The notes: a model not told the origin generated them from the sequence alone. 64,000 nt of DNA from Bacillota bacterium (GCA_023511485.1 JAIMBH010000007.1:21330-85329); one strand, 5' to 3'; shown: positions 8,940 to 18,287, counted from the stretch's first letter. Program-made: numbers and translations.

Positions 8940-9977
8940 CTATATATTAAAAACTGGCTCGGCAATTCCGCCTTGAACAACCGTTCTTTTTAGCCTTTGA
9001 CCGGGCACTATTTGCTGGCCATCGGCAATAACACAACTATCGATCAGTGATGAGGAGCCAATGCGACACCCATCCCACACCACACTGTTTGATATCTTAA
9101 CGTTTGGTCCTATATAGCAGCCATTTCCAATAACAGTATTGGGACCGATTAAGGCCCCCCGCTCAATGCTAACTCCCCTGCCAATTAAGGCGGGCTCTTC
9201 AATGCGAACGGTCAGATCTATTTCAGATGTTTCACTAATCCAGATATTTTCTCCAACAAGGCGACCATCTATAGTGGATTTCACTTTGCCATTAATCAAG
9301 TCCTTGTTTACCTGTAGGTACCTCTCCACAGTACCTATATCTGACCAGTAACCATCCTGAAAATACGCGTAAAGGCCACCCTCTTCGGCAAGGGGGATAA
9401 ATACAGAGTTAAGAAGGCTTGAAGGTTCTTGGGGTATGATGTCTAAAACCGTTGGTTCGAAAATCGCCATTCCGGTGTAGATCCCGTTTTCCACCACATC
9501 GTTTGGGTCCTTATTGATTAAAATTCTGCCGCCAGGACTTACACCAATATGTTCATAACCGGAGCCTGGCCTCGCCCGGGTCATGATAAGGGTGACTTCC
9601 GCACCCCTTGTCTCATGAAACTCGAGAGGCTCGATAAGATCTATATCGGTTGCAATATCGGTGTTTACGACGATAAATTTATCGTCACCGATAAATTTAT
9701 CGAGTTTCTTTATTGCGCCCGCCGTTCCCAAGAGTTCCGGCTCGTACGAGTAATGAACTCTCGTATTCCACCACGTTCCAGCCCCAACTACATCCTTAAT
9801 ATCTTCTGGGAGGTAATGGAGATTTATATACATTTCTTTGATTTCGTAGGGTCTCAAATACTCCAGCAGCCTGACAATTGACGGCCGGTTTGCAAGGGGA
9901 ACAATAGCTTTCGGTTTTGTGAGAGTCAGTGGCCTGAGTCGCAAACCCTGGCCCGCAGCAAGCAGAACAGCACGCAT
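8940..9977 (-). CDS. Sugar-phosphate nucleotidyltransferase with C-terminal hexapeptide repeats
   Basis: Makes an NDP-sugar from a sugar 1-phosphate and NTP; mannose-1-phosphate guanylyltransferase or glucose-1-phosphate thymidylyl/uridylyltransferase are the likely activities, and the base and sugar cannot be told from sequence. The N-terminal Rossmann-like domain begins MRAVLLAAGQGLRLRPLT. The C-terminal 100 residues show left-handed beta-helix repeats (IGRGVSIERG, IGPNTVIGNG). I start at the ATG at 9977, where homologues begin. A TTG at 10052 has a better AAGGAAAG site but would add 25 residues translated through a long hairpin. Confidence 0.88.
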   Translation of the reverse strand: MRAVLLAAGQGLRLRPLTLTKPKAIVPLANRPSIVRLLEYLRPYEIKEMYINLHYLPEDIKDVVGAGTWWNTRVHYSYEPELLGTAGAIKKLDKFIGDDKFIVVNTDIATDIDLIEPLEFHETRGAEVTLIMTRARPGSGYEHIGVSPGGRILINKDPNDVVENGIYTGMAIFEPTVLDIIPQEPSSLLNSVFIPLAEEGGLYAYFQDGYWSDIGTVERYLQVNKDLINGKVKSTIDGRLVGENIWISETSEIDLTVRIEEPALIGRGVSIERGALIGPNTVIGNGCYIGPNVKISNSVVWDGCRIGSSSLIDSCVIADGQQIVPGQRLKRTVVQGGIAEPVFNI

Positions 9978-10000
9978 AGCGTTTTTTAGTATACTACGAA

Positions 10001-10050
10001 GCGCCGGGAATAAAAACAATTTAAAGTAAAATTGTTTTGATTCCCGGCGC
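10001..10050. repeat. 22-bp near-perfect inverted repeat (long hairpin) before the nucleotidyltransferase
   Basis: Arms 10001-10022 and 10029-10050 pair over 22 bp with a single mismatch and a 6-nt loop; the base of the stem is GCGCCGGGAAT. There is no clean T-tract on either side, so it is not a standard terminator. It ends 24 bp before the ATG at 9977 on the minus strand and could act as an mRNA structure, a processing site or a pheT/nucleotidyltransferase boundary element. Confidence 0.8.
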
Positions 10051-10119
10051 AAAGACTTTCCTTCAGTTCGCTCTATCTCCCCAAGAACGATAATTCTATA
10101 TCCAGCAAGATTGTTCAGC

Positions 10120-10148
10120 TGCCCACAGGGCTAAAGCCCTGCGCTACG
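10120..10148. repeat. Dispersed palindromic repeat copy
   Basis: CAGGGCTAAAGCCCTGCGCT (10126-10145) contains the 16-bp palindrome CAGGGCTAAAGCCCTG, broken only at its centre. It abuts and slightly overlaps the pheT stop codon. Best-preserved copy of the family in this window. Confidence 0.6.
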
Positions 10149-12552
10149 CCCTTATCTCGGCTTTAAGCTCTCTGCTCAATCTCTCAACTATACTCTCACG
10201 GACATCTAACGCTTCCTGATCTGTAAGCGTCCTATCTGGTGCGCGGAAAACCATCGAGTATGCCATACTTTTTTTGCCTTCCGGTATGCCTGCGCCTTTA
10301 TATAAGTCAAACAATCTTACGTTCTCAAGTAGCGGCTTGCCTGCAGTCCTGATAACATCCATTACTTGCTCATTTTCAATAGAATCATCAACAAGAATAG
10401 CAATATCAAGAGAGATTGCCGGATGCCTAGGTATCTCAGCAAACTCCTTCTGGGTTACGGCTTTATCTATTAGCTTGGTAAAGTTAAGCTCCGCTACATA
10501 TGTTCTCGGCAGATCGAAATCAGATTGAGCGTTAGGGTGTAATTCCCCAAAATAGCCAACCGACTCATTCCCTATGAGCAGCTCTGCGCTTCTTCCGGGA
10601 TGAATTGCCGGGTGTGTAAAGTGCCTCACTGACCAGTTCTTAATATTAAGCTCACTAAGAACTGCCTCAATAATCCCCTTAAGATCAAAAAAGTCTACAC
10701 TTCTTGCCTTATCATACCATTCGTCTGGCTCCCAGGCACCTGTTATGGCAATACCGAGCATAACCTCTTCGTCTGGAATATCTTTGCCCTGCTCCTGCCA
10801 GAAAACATGGCCAACTTCAAATATCTGCACATCATACTGCTCGCGGTTTATGTTATATTTAATAACTTTGAGCAGATTTGCCATAAGAGTCGTTCTTAAA
10901 ACCGACAACTCTTCATTAAGCGGATTAAGCAACCTCACAAACCAGCGTAGAGGATCTCCCTGTGGGATTTGAAGCTTGTCAATATCATTTGGGTCCATGA
11001 AACTGTAGGTAATTGCTTCTGAGAGTCCAGTTGCGATAAGTCGATCTTTGATTGATTCCGCGACTTTCTGGCGCTCGCTTAACCCTCCCTGCTTATATCC
11101 GCTCTCCGGCAAGGTAGATTCTATATTGTTGTATCCATAAATTCTTGCTATTTCCTCTATTAAATCTATTTCACGCTCTAAATCAGGCCTGAACGACGGT
11201 GCGATAACCCGCATCTCGGTCGTTTCACCAACTACTTCAGCCGATATCTCAAGCCCGGTAAGGATTTTCTTTATCTCATCAGGCTTAAGTTTGGTACCTA
11301 ATATAGCATTTACCTTATCGGTTCTTAACGGCAACCTCCTTGGCTCTATCATTTTTGGATAAACATCGATTAATCCCTGGGTCACTGTGCCATCTGCATA
11401 TGCAGCCATGAGCTGAGCTGCCCTGTCAGCCGCAACCGCCGTGCCGTTTGGATCGGTGCCTTTTTCAAAGCGAGACGAAGATTCAGACAGCAGCCCAAGG
11501 TTTCTTGAGGTCCTCATTATCGACGTCGGCTCAAAGTACGCCGACTCGAGCAATATATCAACAGTCTTATCGGAAACCTCGGTATTTGCACCTCCCATAA
11601 CACCTGCAAGCGCAATTGCCCTTTCCGTATCCGCAATTACGAGCATGCTATCGTCAAGCTCGCGTACGACGCCGTCAAGTGTTTCTATATGCTCACCGTT
11701 CTTCGCCCTACGAACTATTATTTTACGGTCACGGATGGTGTTAAGGTCGAAAGCATGAAGCGGTTGACCCATCTCAAGCATTACATAATTTGTAATATCG
11801 ACTATATTATTAATCGGGCGCATCCCAGCCTTTTCTAGACGGGACTGCATCCATGTCGGGCTTGGCCCTATTTTCACACCCCTAATTACCCTTGCGGTAT
11901 ACCGCGGACAGAGGTCAGGGTCCAGTATCTGAACCGATGCAATATCTGTTGTTTTTTCAGCTGATTCGACCAGGTCTATGGACGGCTTATGAATCGTACG
12001 CCCTGTTATAGCCCCTACTTCCCTAGCCATCCCAATCATTGATAGACAATCGGGGCGATTAGGCGTAATTTCAAGTTCAAGAATGGTATCGTCCAATCCA
12101 AGAGCCTCGGTCAGGGGAGCTCCAACTTCGACATCCTCAGGCAGAATATAAATGCCTGCATGGTCTGTACCTAGCCCAAGCTCAGCTTTAGAGCAAAGCA
12201 TACCGTAGGAAGTTACGCCTCTTAACTTTACTGGCTTGATCTCTATGCCGCTAGGAAGAGTAGCCCCAACCAAAGCAACGGGAACTTTGTCTCCCACTTT
12301 AATATTCTTGGCACCGCAAACTATCTCAAGAGTCTCAGGGCGCCCGATATTTACCGTGGTCACGCTTAGCTTATCTGCGTTTGGATGTGGTTTAACCTCA
12401 AGAAGCAAACCTACTCTGACGTTTCCAAGACCTTCCCCAAGATGCTTTACGCTTTCCACAGCCGTACCCGTCAGGTTGAGCTTGTCGGCAAGCTCATCTG
12501 CTGATAAATCGAAATCTATATAATCCTTTAACCAGTTAAGAGAAACCAGCAT
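10144..12552 (-). CDS. pheT: Phenylalanyl-tRNA synthetase beta subunit
   Basis: Beta chain of the alpha2-beta2 enzyme charging tRNA-Phe. 802 residues, the bacterial long form. Order: tRNA-binding OB domain (about 39-150), B3/B4 editing domain (about 200-370), B5 (about 400-475), the core fold, and the C-terminal ferredoxin-like anticodon-binding domain (about 705-800). The ATG follows AAAGGAGGATAATAT. It is 107 bp downstream of pheS and under the same T-box. Confidence 0.97.
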   Translation of the reverse strand: MLVSLNWLKDYIDFDLSADELADKLNLTGTAVESVKHLGEGLGNVRVGLLLEVKPHPNADKLSVTTVNIGRPETLEIVCGAKNIKVGDKVPVALVGATLPSGIEIKPVKLRGVTSYGMLCSKAELGLGTDHAGIYILPEDVEVGAPLTEALGLDDTILELEITPNRPDCLSMIGMAREVGAITGRTIHKPSIDLVESAEKTTDIASVQILDPDLCPRYTARVIRGVKIGPSPTWMQSRLEKAGMRPINNIVDITNYVMLEMGQPLHAFDLNTIRDRKIIVRRAKNGEHIETLDGVVRELDDSMLVIADTERAIALAGVMGGANTEVSDKTVDILLESAYFEPTSIMRTSRNLGLLSESSSRFEKGTDPNGTAVAADRAAQLMAAYADGTVTQGLIDVYPKMIEPRRLPLRTDKVNAILGTKLKPDEIKKILTGLEISAEVVGETTEMRVIAPSFRPDLEREIDLIEEIARIYGYNNIESTLPESGYKQGGLSERQKVAESIKDRLIATGLSEAITYSFMDPNDIDKLQIPQGDPLRWFVRLLNPLNEELSVLRTTLMANLLKVIKYNINREQYDVQIFEVGHVFWQEQGKDIPDEEVMLGIAITGAWEPDEWYDKARSVDFFDLKGIIEAVLSELNIKNWSVRHFTHPAIHPGRSAELLIGNESVGYFGELHPNAQSDFDLPRTYVAELNFTKLIDKAVTQKEFAEIPRHPAISLDIAILVDDSIENEQVMDVIRTAGKPLLENVRLFDLYKGAGIPEGKKSMAYSMVFRAPDRTLTDQEALDVRESIVERLSRELKAEIRA

Positions 12553-12569
12553 TATATTATCCTCCTTTT

Positions 12570-12660
12570 GTAGCTGTTAACTCTCAGCAATCAGCAATAA
12601 TCTTTTGTTTCTGCGCTTTGTCTGACTTTTAACTGGTTGCTGATTGACCGCTGAGAGCTT
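12570..12660. repeat. Imperfect inverted repeat between pheS and pheT
   Basis: Left arm AACTCTCAGCAATCAGCAA (12580-12598) and right arm TTGCTGATTGACCGCTGAGAG (12638-12658) can fold into an interrupted stem. The AGCTGA/CAGCTATCAGC flavour recurs at about 6208-6226 (between argB and argJ), suggesting a second dispersed repeat family. Confidence 0.45.
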
Positions 12661-13763
12661 TAAAATTGTTTCACAAACCTGATATCGTTCTCGAAGAACG
12701 TCCTGATGTCGGATACGCCGTAGATCAACATGGCAATCCTTTCAACGCCCATTCCAAAAGCGAATCCGCTTACCTCTTCAGGGTCGTAACCGACCTCTAT
12801 CAAGACATTAGGATCCACCATCCCCGCACCAAGTATCTCAAGCCAGCCGCTTCCACAAATCCTACAGCCTACACCGCCACAGGCGAAACAGCGCACATCT
12901 ACCTCTGCGCTCGGCTCTGTAAACGGAAAGAAATGTGGACGCAGTCTAGTATATGCTCCATCTTCGGTCAGTTCCTCATGGAACCCCTCACGTGCAACTA
13001 CCCTAAACTGGCTCTGTTTGCCAAACATCTGTCTGGAGAACTCCTCAAGAGTCCCCTTTAGATCACCAAAAGTAATTCCTTTATCAACAGCTAAACCCTC
13101 TATTTGATGGAACATTGGAGAATGGCTCGGGTCGGGAACATCTCTTCTGAAAACTTTACCCGGAGCTATTACGTAAACCGGCGGCTGCTGCGATTTCATC
13201 ACCCTAATTTGCACCGGTGATGTATGTGTTCTAAGCAAGATATCGTTGTCTTGCGGCTGAACGCTTTCTTTCTTGATGTAAAATGTATCCTGAAGACTCC
13301 TTGCAGGATGATCAGCCGGGGTATTGAGGGCCTTGAAGTTATAATAATCAAGCTCAACTTCAGGGCCTTCGGCTACTTTATAACCAAGGCCGATAAAAAT
13401 ATCAGTTACCTCCCTGATAATTTTTGAGATAAGGTGCCTGTGCCCGTGTGGGTGCACCCTCCCCGGCAGTGTTATATCTACTGTTTCTGCAGCAAGACGA
13501 GCCTCTATTTCTGCTCTTGAAAGCTCATCCTGTTTCGCGTTAATATCGGCCTCCAGGCTTTGCCTTACCCTGTTTGCTACCTGACCGATTTCTTTTCTTT
13601 CCTCCGGGGATAGCCGCCCCAGAGTTTTCAGAACCCCGGTTATTTTACCTTTTTTACCAAGGTATTCCACCCTTACCCGGTCCAGTTCCCGCAAATCTTT
13701 CGCCTTAGCGACATCTGCCCTGGCCGTTTCATATATTTTCTCCAGATCCGTCCGCGATACCAT
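12660..13763 (-). CDS. pheS: Phenylalanyl-tRNA synthetase alpha subunit
   Basis: Catalytic subunit, class II aaRS. 367 residues. An N-terminal coiled-coil tRNA arm (1-90) is followed by the catalytic domain, with motif 2 around FRRDVPDPSHSPMFHQIEG and motif 3 FGMGVERIAML near the end. A four-Cys patch (CFACGGVGCRICG, near 292-304) looks like a zinc-binding insertion, present in some but not all PheS. GAGGTGATAAATCAAA precedes the ATG. Expression is controlled by the T-box leader upstream. Confidence 0.97.
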   Translation of the reverse strand: MVSRTDLEKIYETARADVAKAKDLRELDRVRVEYLGKKGKITGVLKTLGRLSPEERKEIGQVANRVRQSLEADINAKQDELSRAEIEARLAAETVDITLPGRVHPHGHRHLISKIIREVTDIFIGLGYKVAEGPEVELDYYNFKALNTPADHPARSLQDTFYIKKESVQPQDNDILLRTHTSPVQIRVMKSQQPPVYVIAPGKVFRRDVPDPSHSPMFHQIEGLAVDKGITFGDLKGTLEEFSRQMFGKQSQFRVVAREGFHEELTEDGAYTRLRPHFFPFTEPSAEVDVRCFACGGVGCRICGSGWLEILGAGMVDPNVLIEVGYDPEEVSGFAFGMGVERIAMLIYGVSDIRTFFENDIRFVKQF

Positions 13764-13857
13764 TTTGATTTATCACCTCATTAGCTTTCGGTCACAGCTT
13801 TTTATTATAAACATTAGCTTTTATTTACTAATCTATTGATTCGCTACCATAAATATA

Positions 13858-14145
13858 AAAATCCTCTCTCGCACACAAGGACGAGAGAGGACCCGCGGTA
13901 CCACCTTAATTCAGGTCATTAAGTATCTGCAAAATCATAAGAGCTACGATCTATGAATCAGATACCGAATAACCTGCTCTTTGTTCCCAGTAACGGGGGA
14001 TACCGAATTGCCTACTTACGCAACTTAAGGGTTGCCTTTCAACTCTTGGCTCCGAAGTGAACTTCACCGCACTCTCCATAGCGATTCTCAGCCTCGCTCG
14101 CTTCTCTGTAACGGAAAAGAGCGGTTACTCTCTTCTTCAACGCCT
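13858..14145 (-). promoter_or_regulatory. T-box riboswitch of pheST
   Basis: Read leftward, the leader has a long stem I region, the T-box sequence AAGGTGGTACCGCGG (13907-13893), then a terminator hairpin CCTCTCTCG...CGAGAGAGG (13890-13863) followed by TTTTTAT. Uncharged tRNA should pair with the T-box and stabilise an antiterminator. The specifier is expected to be a Phe codon: TTC occurs at 14061-14059 followed by A, with another TTC at 14056-14054, in the right place on the 3' side of stem I. Confidence 0.93.
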
Positions 14146-14198
14146 TTACAATATAATTTTTCTGATAACTTAAACTGTTCTAAAAACTTAAACTATCA

Positions 14199-14226
14199 AG
14201 CAGGACTAAAACCCTGCGCCTGCACT
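14199..14226. repeat. Dispersed palindromic repeat copy
   Basis: AGCAGGACTAAAACCCTGCGCC, a diverged member of the GGGCTAAAGCCCTGC family, lies between the pheS T-box leader and rplT. The rest of the 14150-14299 gap shows nothing else. Confidence 0.45.
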
Positions 14227-14299
14227 TTATTAACCCGGCCCCTTGACTCTAGCCCTTGGCCGTAAGCCAACCGTTTGCCTGCTACTCCATGCCATCACT

Positions 14300-14659
14300 C
14301 TATGCCATGACTTTCTCTTTAGCTATAGCAGCAAGTTCTGCAAAAGCTTCCGGGTCGTTAAGCGCCATATCGGCAAGAACTTTTCTATCGAGATCAATAT
14401 CGGCAAGTTTAAGTCCGTTTATAAATCGGCTATAAGATATACCGTTTGCCCTTGCCCCGGCGTTGATCCTTGCGATCCAGAGTTGCCTAAAATCGCGCTT
14501 TTTTGCTTTTCTATCTCTGTACGCGTAAGACAGCGAGTGCATTACCTGTTCTTTAGCAGCCTTGTACTGCTTGCTCTTCGCACCACGATATCCTTTTGCC
14601 AAATTTAATATCTTTTTATGCCTTCTCTTAGTACTAGTGGCATGTCTTGTTCTTGGCAT
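14300..14659 (-). CDS. rplT: 50S ribosomal protein L20
   Basis: Early-assembly 23S rRNA-binding protein; in Firmicutes L20 also represses its own operon through the leader. 119 residues, the usual size. N-terminal basic extension [19 protein letters not shown], then a globular domain with [20 protein letters not shown]. It is last in the infC-rpmI-rplT operon, 48 bp after rpmI. Confidence 0.98.
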   Translation of the reverse strand: MPRTRHATSTKRRHKKILNLAKGYRGAKSKQYKAAKEQVMHSLSYAYRDRKAKKRDFRQLWIARINAGARANGISYSRFINGLKLADIDLDRKVLADMALNDPEAFAELAAIAKEKVMA

Positions 14660-14707
14660 CTACCGTCAACTCCTTCAATAGAATTACACTTTGGGCAGTT
14701 TGACTGC

Positions 14708-14902
14708 CTACATGCCCAACATACGCTTCAGGCTTTTCTTGTTAGCTGATTCTACAATACCATCTTTACGCAGCCGTCTTTTGCGCTTTGCAGTCTTCTT
14801 AGTAAGAATATGGCTTGTAAAAGCATGTTTATAAGACAACTTGCCTGAACCTGTAACCTTGAAGCGTTTTGCCGCTCCACGATGGGTCTTCATCTTCGGC
14901 AT
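14708..14902 (-). CDS. rpmI: 50S ribosomal protein L35
   Basis: 64-residue basic protein with the family start [20 protein letters not shown] and the C-terminal KSLKRMLGM. Part of the 50S subunit. About 200 bp separate it from infC; this gap has no other gene and may hold RNA structure. AAGGAGC lies before the ATG. Confidence 0.98.
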   Translation of the reverse strand: MPKMKTHRGAAKRFKVTGSGKLSYKHAFTSHILTKKTAKRKRRLRKDGIVESANKKSLKRMLGM

Positions 14903-15103
14903 AACTTACTTGCTCCTTTCTATCTTCAACATAAACCGTTACGTCTAATAACGTTTTGCTCTTCGCACTAACTATATATAAACCACTTAACCATAAACCA
15001 CCATTTCTTGCGAAAATAAATACCCTGCCTCGAGCACTATCACTGCTTGAGTTAATATCTATAGCGGTTATAGCATTTATATAACATGCGAAACTTCAGG
15101 CTT

Positions 15104-15634
15104 TTACGACTCGGCTGCCGTAGCTTTTACCACTGGGGCTAAAACCATAACCATGTTTCTCCCGTCAAGTTTAGGCTGAGCTTCGACCTTGCCCAGATTG
15201 CTTACCTCCTCGGCTATACGGTCGAGAAGCTTTTTGCCAAGGTCGGTATGAGCCAGTTCGCGACCCCTAAACATAATTGTAACCTTAACTTTCGCACCGT
15301 CTTCAAGGAAACGAATTATGTGTTTTTTCTTCACCTCAAAGTCATGATTATCAATCTTTGGGCGAAGCTTCATTTCCTTCACGACCAGAGTCGCGGCATG
15401 TTTCTTGGCCCTTTTCGCCTTCTGAGTCTGCTCATATTTATATTTGCCGTAATCCATTATCCTGCAGACTGGCGGATCGGCCTGCGGGGCAACTTCCACC
15501 AAATCCAATCCGGCATCATAGGCAATCCTTAGAGCTTCATCAATCGGCTTAATACCGAGCTGAGTTCCGTCATGCGAAATAAGCCGAACCCGTGGGGAAC
15601 GAATTCTCTCATTAATTCGAGCATCAGTTGCGAT
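15104..15634 (-). CDS. infC: Translation initiation factor IF-3, initiated at ATC
   Basis: Binds the 30S subunit and rejects non-canonical initiation. The minus strand reads GGGAGGTGATAAAGT, then ATC GCA ACT GAT GCT CGA, giving (M)[11 protein letters not shown], the expected IF-3 N-terminus. An in-frame TAA sits two codons before the ATC, and there is no ATG, GTG or TTG in frame until residue 43, which would remove most of the N-terminal domain. So the gene starts at ATC (15634), 176 residues. Rare start codons are the known basis of infC autoregulation. First gene of infC-rpmI-rplT. Confidence 0.94.
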   Translation of the reverse strand: MATDARINERIRSPRVRLISHDGTQLGIKPIDEALRIAYDAGLDLVEVAPQADPPVCRIMDYGKYKYEQTQKAKRAKKHAATLVVKEMKLRPKIDNHDFEVKKKHIIRFLEDGAKVKVTIMFRGRELAHTDLGKKLLDRIAEEVSNLGKVEAQPKLDGRNMVMVLAPVVKATAAES

Positions 15635-15654
15635 ACTTTATCACCTCCCTCGCG

Positions 15655-15830
15655 TTATTTAGATTTAAATTGTTATGCCAGTAGCGCTAAGGCGCTTTTT
15701 AGCCTAAATAAAAATGGACGGCAGCTGCCGCCCAACTTTGGCTTAAATCAAACCCTTTCGATTGCATATAGCATCTCGGGGTGAGAAGCAACTGACTTCT
15801 TCTTTCCTATATTTAGTTTGTTCCTATTTT
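15655..15830 (-). promoter_or_regulatory. Structured leader of infC-rpmI-rplT (L20-leader-like)
   Basis: Between thrS and infC the minus strand has a short GC-rich hairpin, GGGCGGCAGCTGCCGTCC (15733-15716), followed directly by ATTTTTATTT, i.e. an intrinsic terminator before infC, then a second small stem AGCGCCTTAGCGCT. Placement matches the L20-controlled attenuator of Firmicutes infC operons. Homology to that RNA family is inferred from position and shape. Confidence 0.5.
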
Positions 15831-15911
15831 TGGTTTGCTGCAAAAATTCGAAGCATTTCAATATTCAAGTATACTATGGAGCCGCCAGCTTTGTCTAGCA
15901 TGTTCTTTTGC

Positions 15912-17879
15912 TTACGTTTGCATGGCCCCACCATCAGCGGCTCCACCATCAGCGGCTTCGGAAGGCCAGATGATTTCCGGCGGCCGCATCGACTTTTCGA
16001 GTTCTGCTGCAAAAATATCGATTGACATGGGACCGCGGTTGCCAGTTCGATCGCGCACTGCAACCTGGTTATTCTCTATCTCTTTATCACCAACTACAAG
16101 CATATAGGGAATTTTCATAAGCTGGGCATCTCTTATCTTTTTGTTTACAGATTCAGTGCGCACGTCAGCCCTGGCACGCGCCCCAAGACCTTTCAACCTA
16201 TCCGCCACCGCAAGCGCGTAATCGTTATGGCGATCTGCGATCGGCAAAACCACTACCTGCTCAGGCGATAGCCATACCGGAAATGCCCCCGCATAATTTT
16301 CTATCAATACACCGATAAACCTTTCAAGCGAACCAAAGATTGCCCGGTGGATCATGATCGTTCTATGCTCCCTGTTATCGGAGCCAATGAAGTTTACATC
16401 AAACCGCTCCGGCAGGTTAAAATCGACCTGGATTGTAGTGCACTGCCATGACCTTCCGAGCGCATCCCGTATTTTCACATCAATCTTCGGTCCATAAAAT
16501 ACACCTTCGCCTGGGTCGATTTGGTATTCTAACCCCGCTTTTTCAAGCGCCACCTTCAATGCATTAGTTGCTCTATCCCAATTCTCCTGCGTTCCTACGA
16601 ATTTGTCCGGCTGGGTCGAAAGGTAAACATCATACTTATCGAAACCAAATTTCTTAAAGATATAAAGCATTAGATCTATTACCCCGAGGATCTCATCTTC
16701 GATCTGCTCTGGTGTGCAAAATATATGCGCGTCGTCCTGAGTAAACCCGCGCACCCTTAGAAGGCCGTGAAGAACACCTGACCTTTCAAAACGGTAGACG
16801 GTTCCAAGCTCTGCCCAGCGTAACGGCAAATCACGGTAGCTCCTGGTATGGTTCTTATAGATCTTGATATGTCCGGGACAGTTCATCGGCTTTACAACAT
16901 AATCGGTTCCCTCAACCTCCATTGGCGAGAACATGCTCTCACGGTAAAAGTCCCAGTGGCCGCTTGTTTTCCAGAGGTCTACTTTGGCAATGTGCGGTGT
17001 CATAATTAATTCATAGCCACGCTTTAAGTGTTCGTTTTTCCAAAAATCTTCAATTACTTTTCTTAAGATGGCGCCCTTTGGATGCCAAAGCGGAAGCCCC
17101 GCGCCAAATTCATCGTCTATAGTGAAGAGGTCGAGCTCTCTGCCAAGTTTTCTATGGTCCCGCCGCTCGGCCTCCGCCAATGTCTCAAGGTGCTCTTTGA
17201 GTGCTTCTTTAGACGGAAACGCCGTGCCGTAGATTCTCTGTAGCATAGGCCTCTTTTCATCGCCTCTCCAATATGCCCCCGCAACACTTAGTAACTTAAA
17301 CGCTTTCACTTTACCTGTGCTTGGTACCTGTGGACCTCGGCAGAGATCGATAAACTCGCCCTGACTATATACGCTTACTGTGTCATCCTCAAGCTCATCA
17401 ATCAGCTCCAATTTATACGGTTGGTCCTTGAAAATCTTTTTTGCCTCTTCTTTGCCGATAACCCGCCTCTCAAATGGATAGTTCTCAGTAATGATCTTTC
17501 TCATTTCTTCTTCTATAGCGGGGAAATCCTCGGATGAAATTCGTTTATTTATGTCGAAATCGTAATAGAAACCACCCTCAATAGTCGGACCTATTCCAAG
17601 TTTAGTTCCAGGAAAAAGACGCATAACAGCTTGAGCCATAATATGCGCGGTGCTGTGTCGAATAATATCTATGCCGCTTCCCATATGATCGGTTACAATC
17701 GAAACAATATCGCCGTCGTTTAATACCATACTCAGGTCTGCGAGGTTATCGTTGATCAGGGCAGCTATCGCCGCTTTCTGAAGACGTGGGCCAATCTTTC
17801 CGGCAAGGTCGTAAGCTGTACTTCCTGCATCAAGCTCAATTCTAACCCCATCTGGCAGAGTTATGCTTATCTTCTCCAT
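15912..17879 (-). CDS. thrS: Threonyl-tRNA synthetase
   Basis: Charges tRNA-Thr. About 655 residues. Order: TGS domain (1-63), second-additional/editing domain with HSTAHIMAQAV (about 70-220), class II core with zinc-binding MNCPGH (about 335), anticodon-binding HGTP domain (about 545-640). I start at the ATG at 17879, 4 nt after GGAGGT; an ATG at 17891 lacks a ribosome site. The C-terminal tail EAADGGAADGGAMQT comes from a 15-bp tandem duplication (15928-15957) and lies beyond the usual family end. Controlled by a T-box. Confidence 0.96.
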   Translation of the reverse strand: MEKISITLPDGVRIELDAGSTAYDLAGKIGPRLQKAAIAALINDNLADLSMVLNDGDIVSIVTDHMGSGIDIIRHSTAHIMAQAVMRLFPGTKLGIGPTIEGGFYYDFDINKRISSEDFPAIEEEMRKIITENYPFERRVIGKEEAKKIFKDQPYKLELIDELEDDTVSVYSQGEFIDLCRGPQVPSTGKVKAFKLLSVAGAYWRGDEKRPMLQRIYGTAFPSKEALKEHLETLAEAERRDHRKLGRELDLFTIDDEFGAGLPLWHPKGAILRKVIEDFWKNEHLKRGYELIMTPHIAKVDLWKTSGHWDFYRESMFSPMEVEGTDYVVKPMNCPGHIKIYKNHTRSYRDLPLRWAELGTVYRFERSGVLHGLLRVRGFTQDDAHIFCTPEQIEDEILGVIDLMLYIFKKFGFDKYDVYLSTQPDKFVGTQENWDRATNALKVALEKAGLEYQIDPGEGVFYGPKIDVKIRDALGRSWQCTTIQVDFNLPERFDVNFIGSDNREHRTIMIHRAIFGSLERFIGVLIENYAGAFPVWLSPEQVVVLPIADRHNDYALAVADRLKGLGARARADVRTESVNKKIRDAQLMKIPYMLVVGDKEIENNQVAVRDRTGNRGPMSIDIFAAELEKSMRPPEIIWPSEAADGGAADGGAMQT

Positions 17880-17899
17880 CGATACCTCCATCTAACAAT

Positions 17900-18185
17900 T
17901 AAAATAAAAAAAGCCTCTCCGCAAGGGACGAAGGCTTCCGTGGTTCCACCCTATTTGCGCCCGATTTGAAGACCAGACGCCGCTTTTTGCCCCAATATCG
18001 GTGGGCTTCCGGGTGACTTATCTCCATATGCCCGTCGGATTTTCGTCGCCTGCTCTGGAGTGGTACCATCTGCATTAGCTTAAGCGAGCTCTCAGCCATG
18101 GCCCGCCTCTCTTTATAAGCTACAAGCAGACTCTTCTCCGTCAATGCATTTTCATTCTTTGCTTTTGCCCAATAAAATTATTACT
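17900..18185 (-). promoter_or_regulatory. T-box riboswitch of thrS
   Basis: Minus-strand leader with T-box AGGGTGGAACCACGG (17952-17938), followed by the terminator stem AAGCCT...AGGCTT (17937-17911) and a run of seven T. The stem I specifier loop shows GGTACCACTCC with ACC (Thr) at 18064-18062 followed by A. An open frame at 17899-18144 lies within this RNA and is not a gene. Confidence 0.93.
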
Positions 18186-18191
18186 AGCGAA

Positions 18192-18220
18192 ATTCTATCC
18201 CAATCGGAGTGTGCTGTAAA
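18192..18220 (-). promoter_or_regulatory. Promoter of the thrS leader
   Basis: TTTACA (18220-18215), a 17-nt spacer and TAGAAT (18197-18192) on the minus strand, ending about 10 nt before the start of the T-box RNA. Good sigma-A match. Confidence 0.6.
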
Positions 18221-18258
18221 CATGGATGCGCAAAAGCTGGTTTTAAAAATCCGGACAA

Positions 18259-18287
18259 TTGAATTTTCCGTGGGGAATCGTTATACT
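18259..18287 (+). promoter_or_regulatory. Promoter of the DUF362 gene
   Basis: TTGAAT (18259-18264), a 17-nt spacer and TATACT (18282-18287), about 135 bp before the TTG start. Divergent from the thrS promoter, with about 40 bp between the two -35 boxes. No other element seen in the leader. Confidence 0.5.

Noticed and set aside
13892..14145. Plus-strand coding frames over the pheS leader
   Set aside because: The region is explained by T-box RNA structure.
17899..18144. 81-codon minus-strand open frame upstream of thrS
   Set aside because: Lies within the T-box leader RNA; its sequence is explained by stem I, T-box and terminator.
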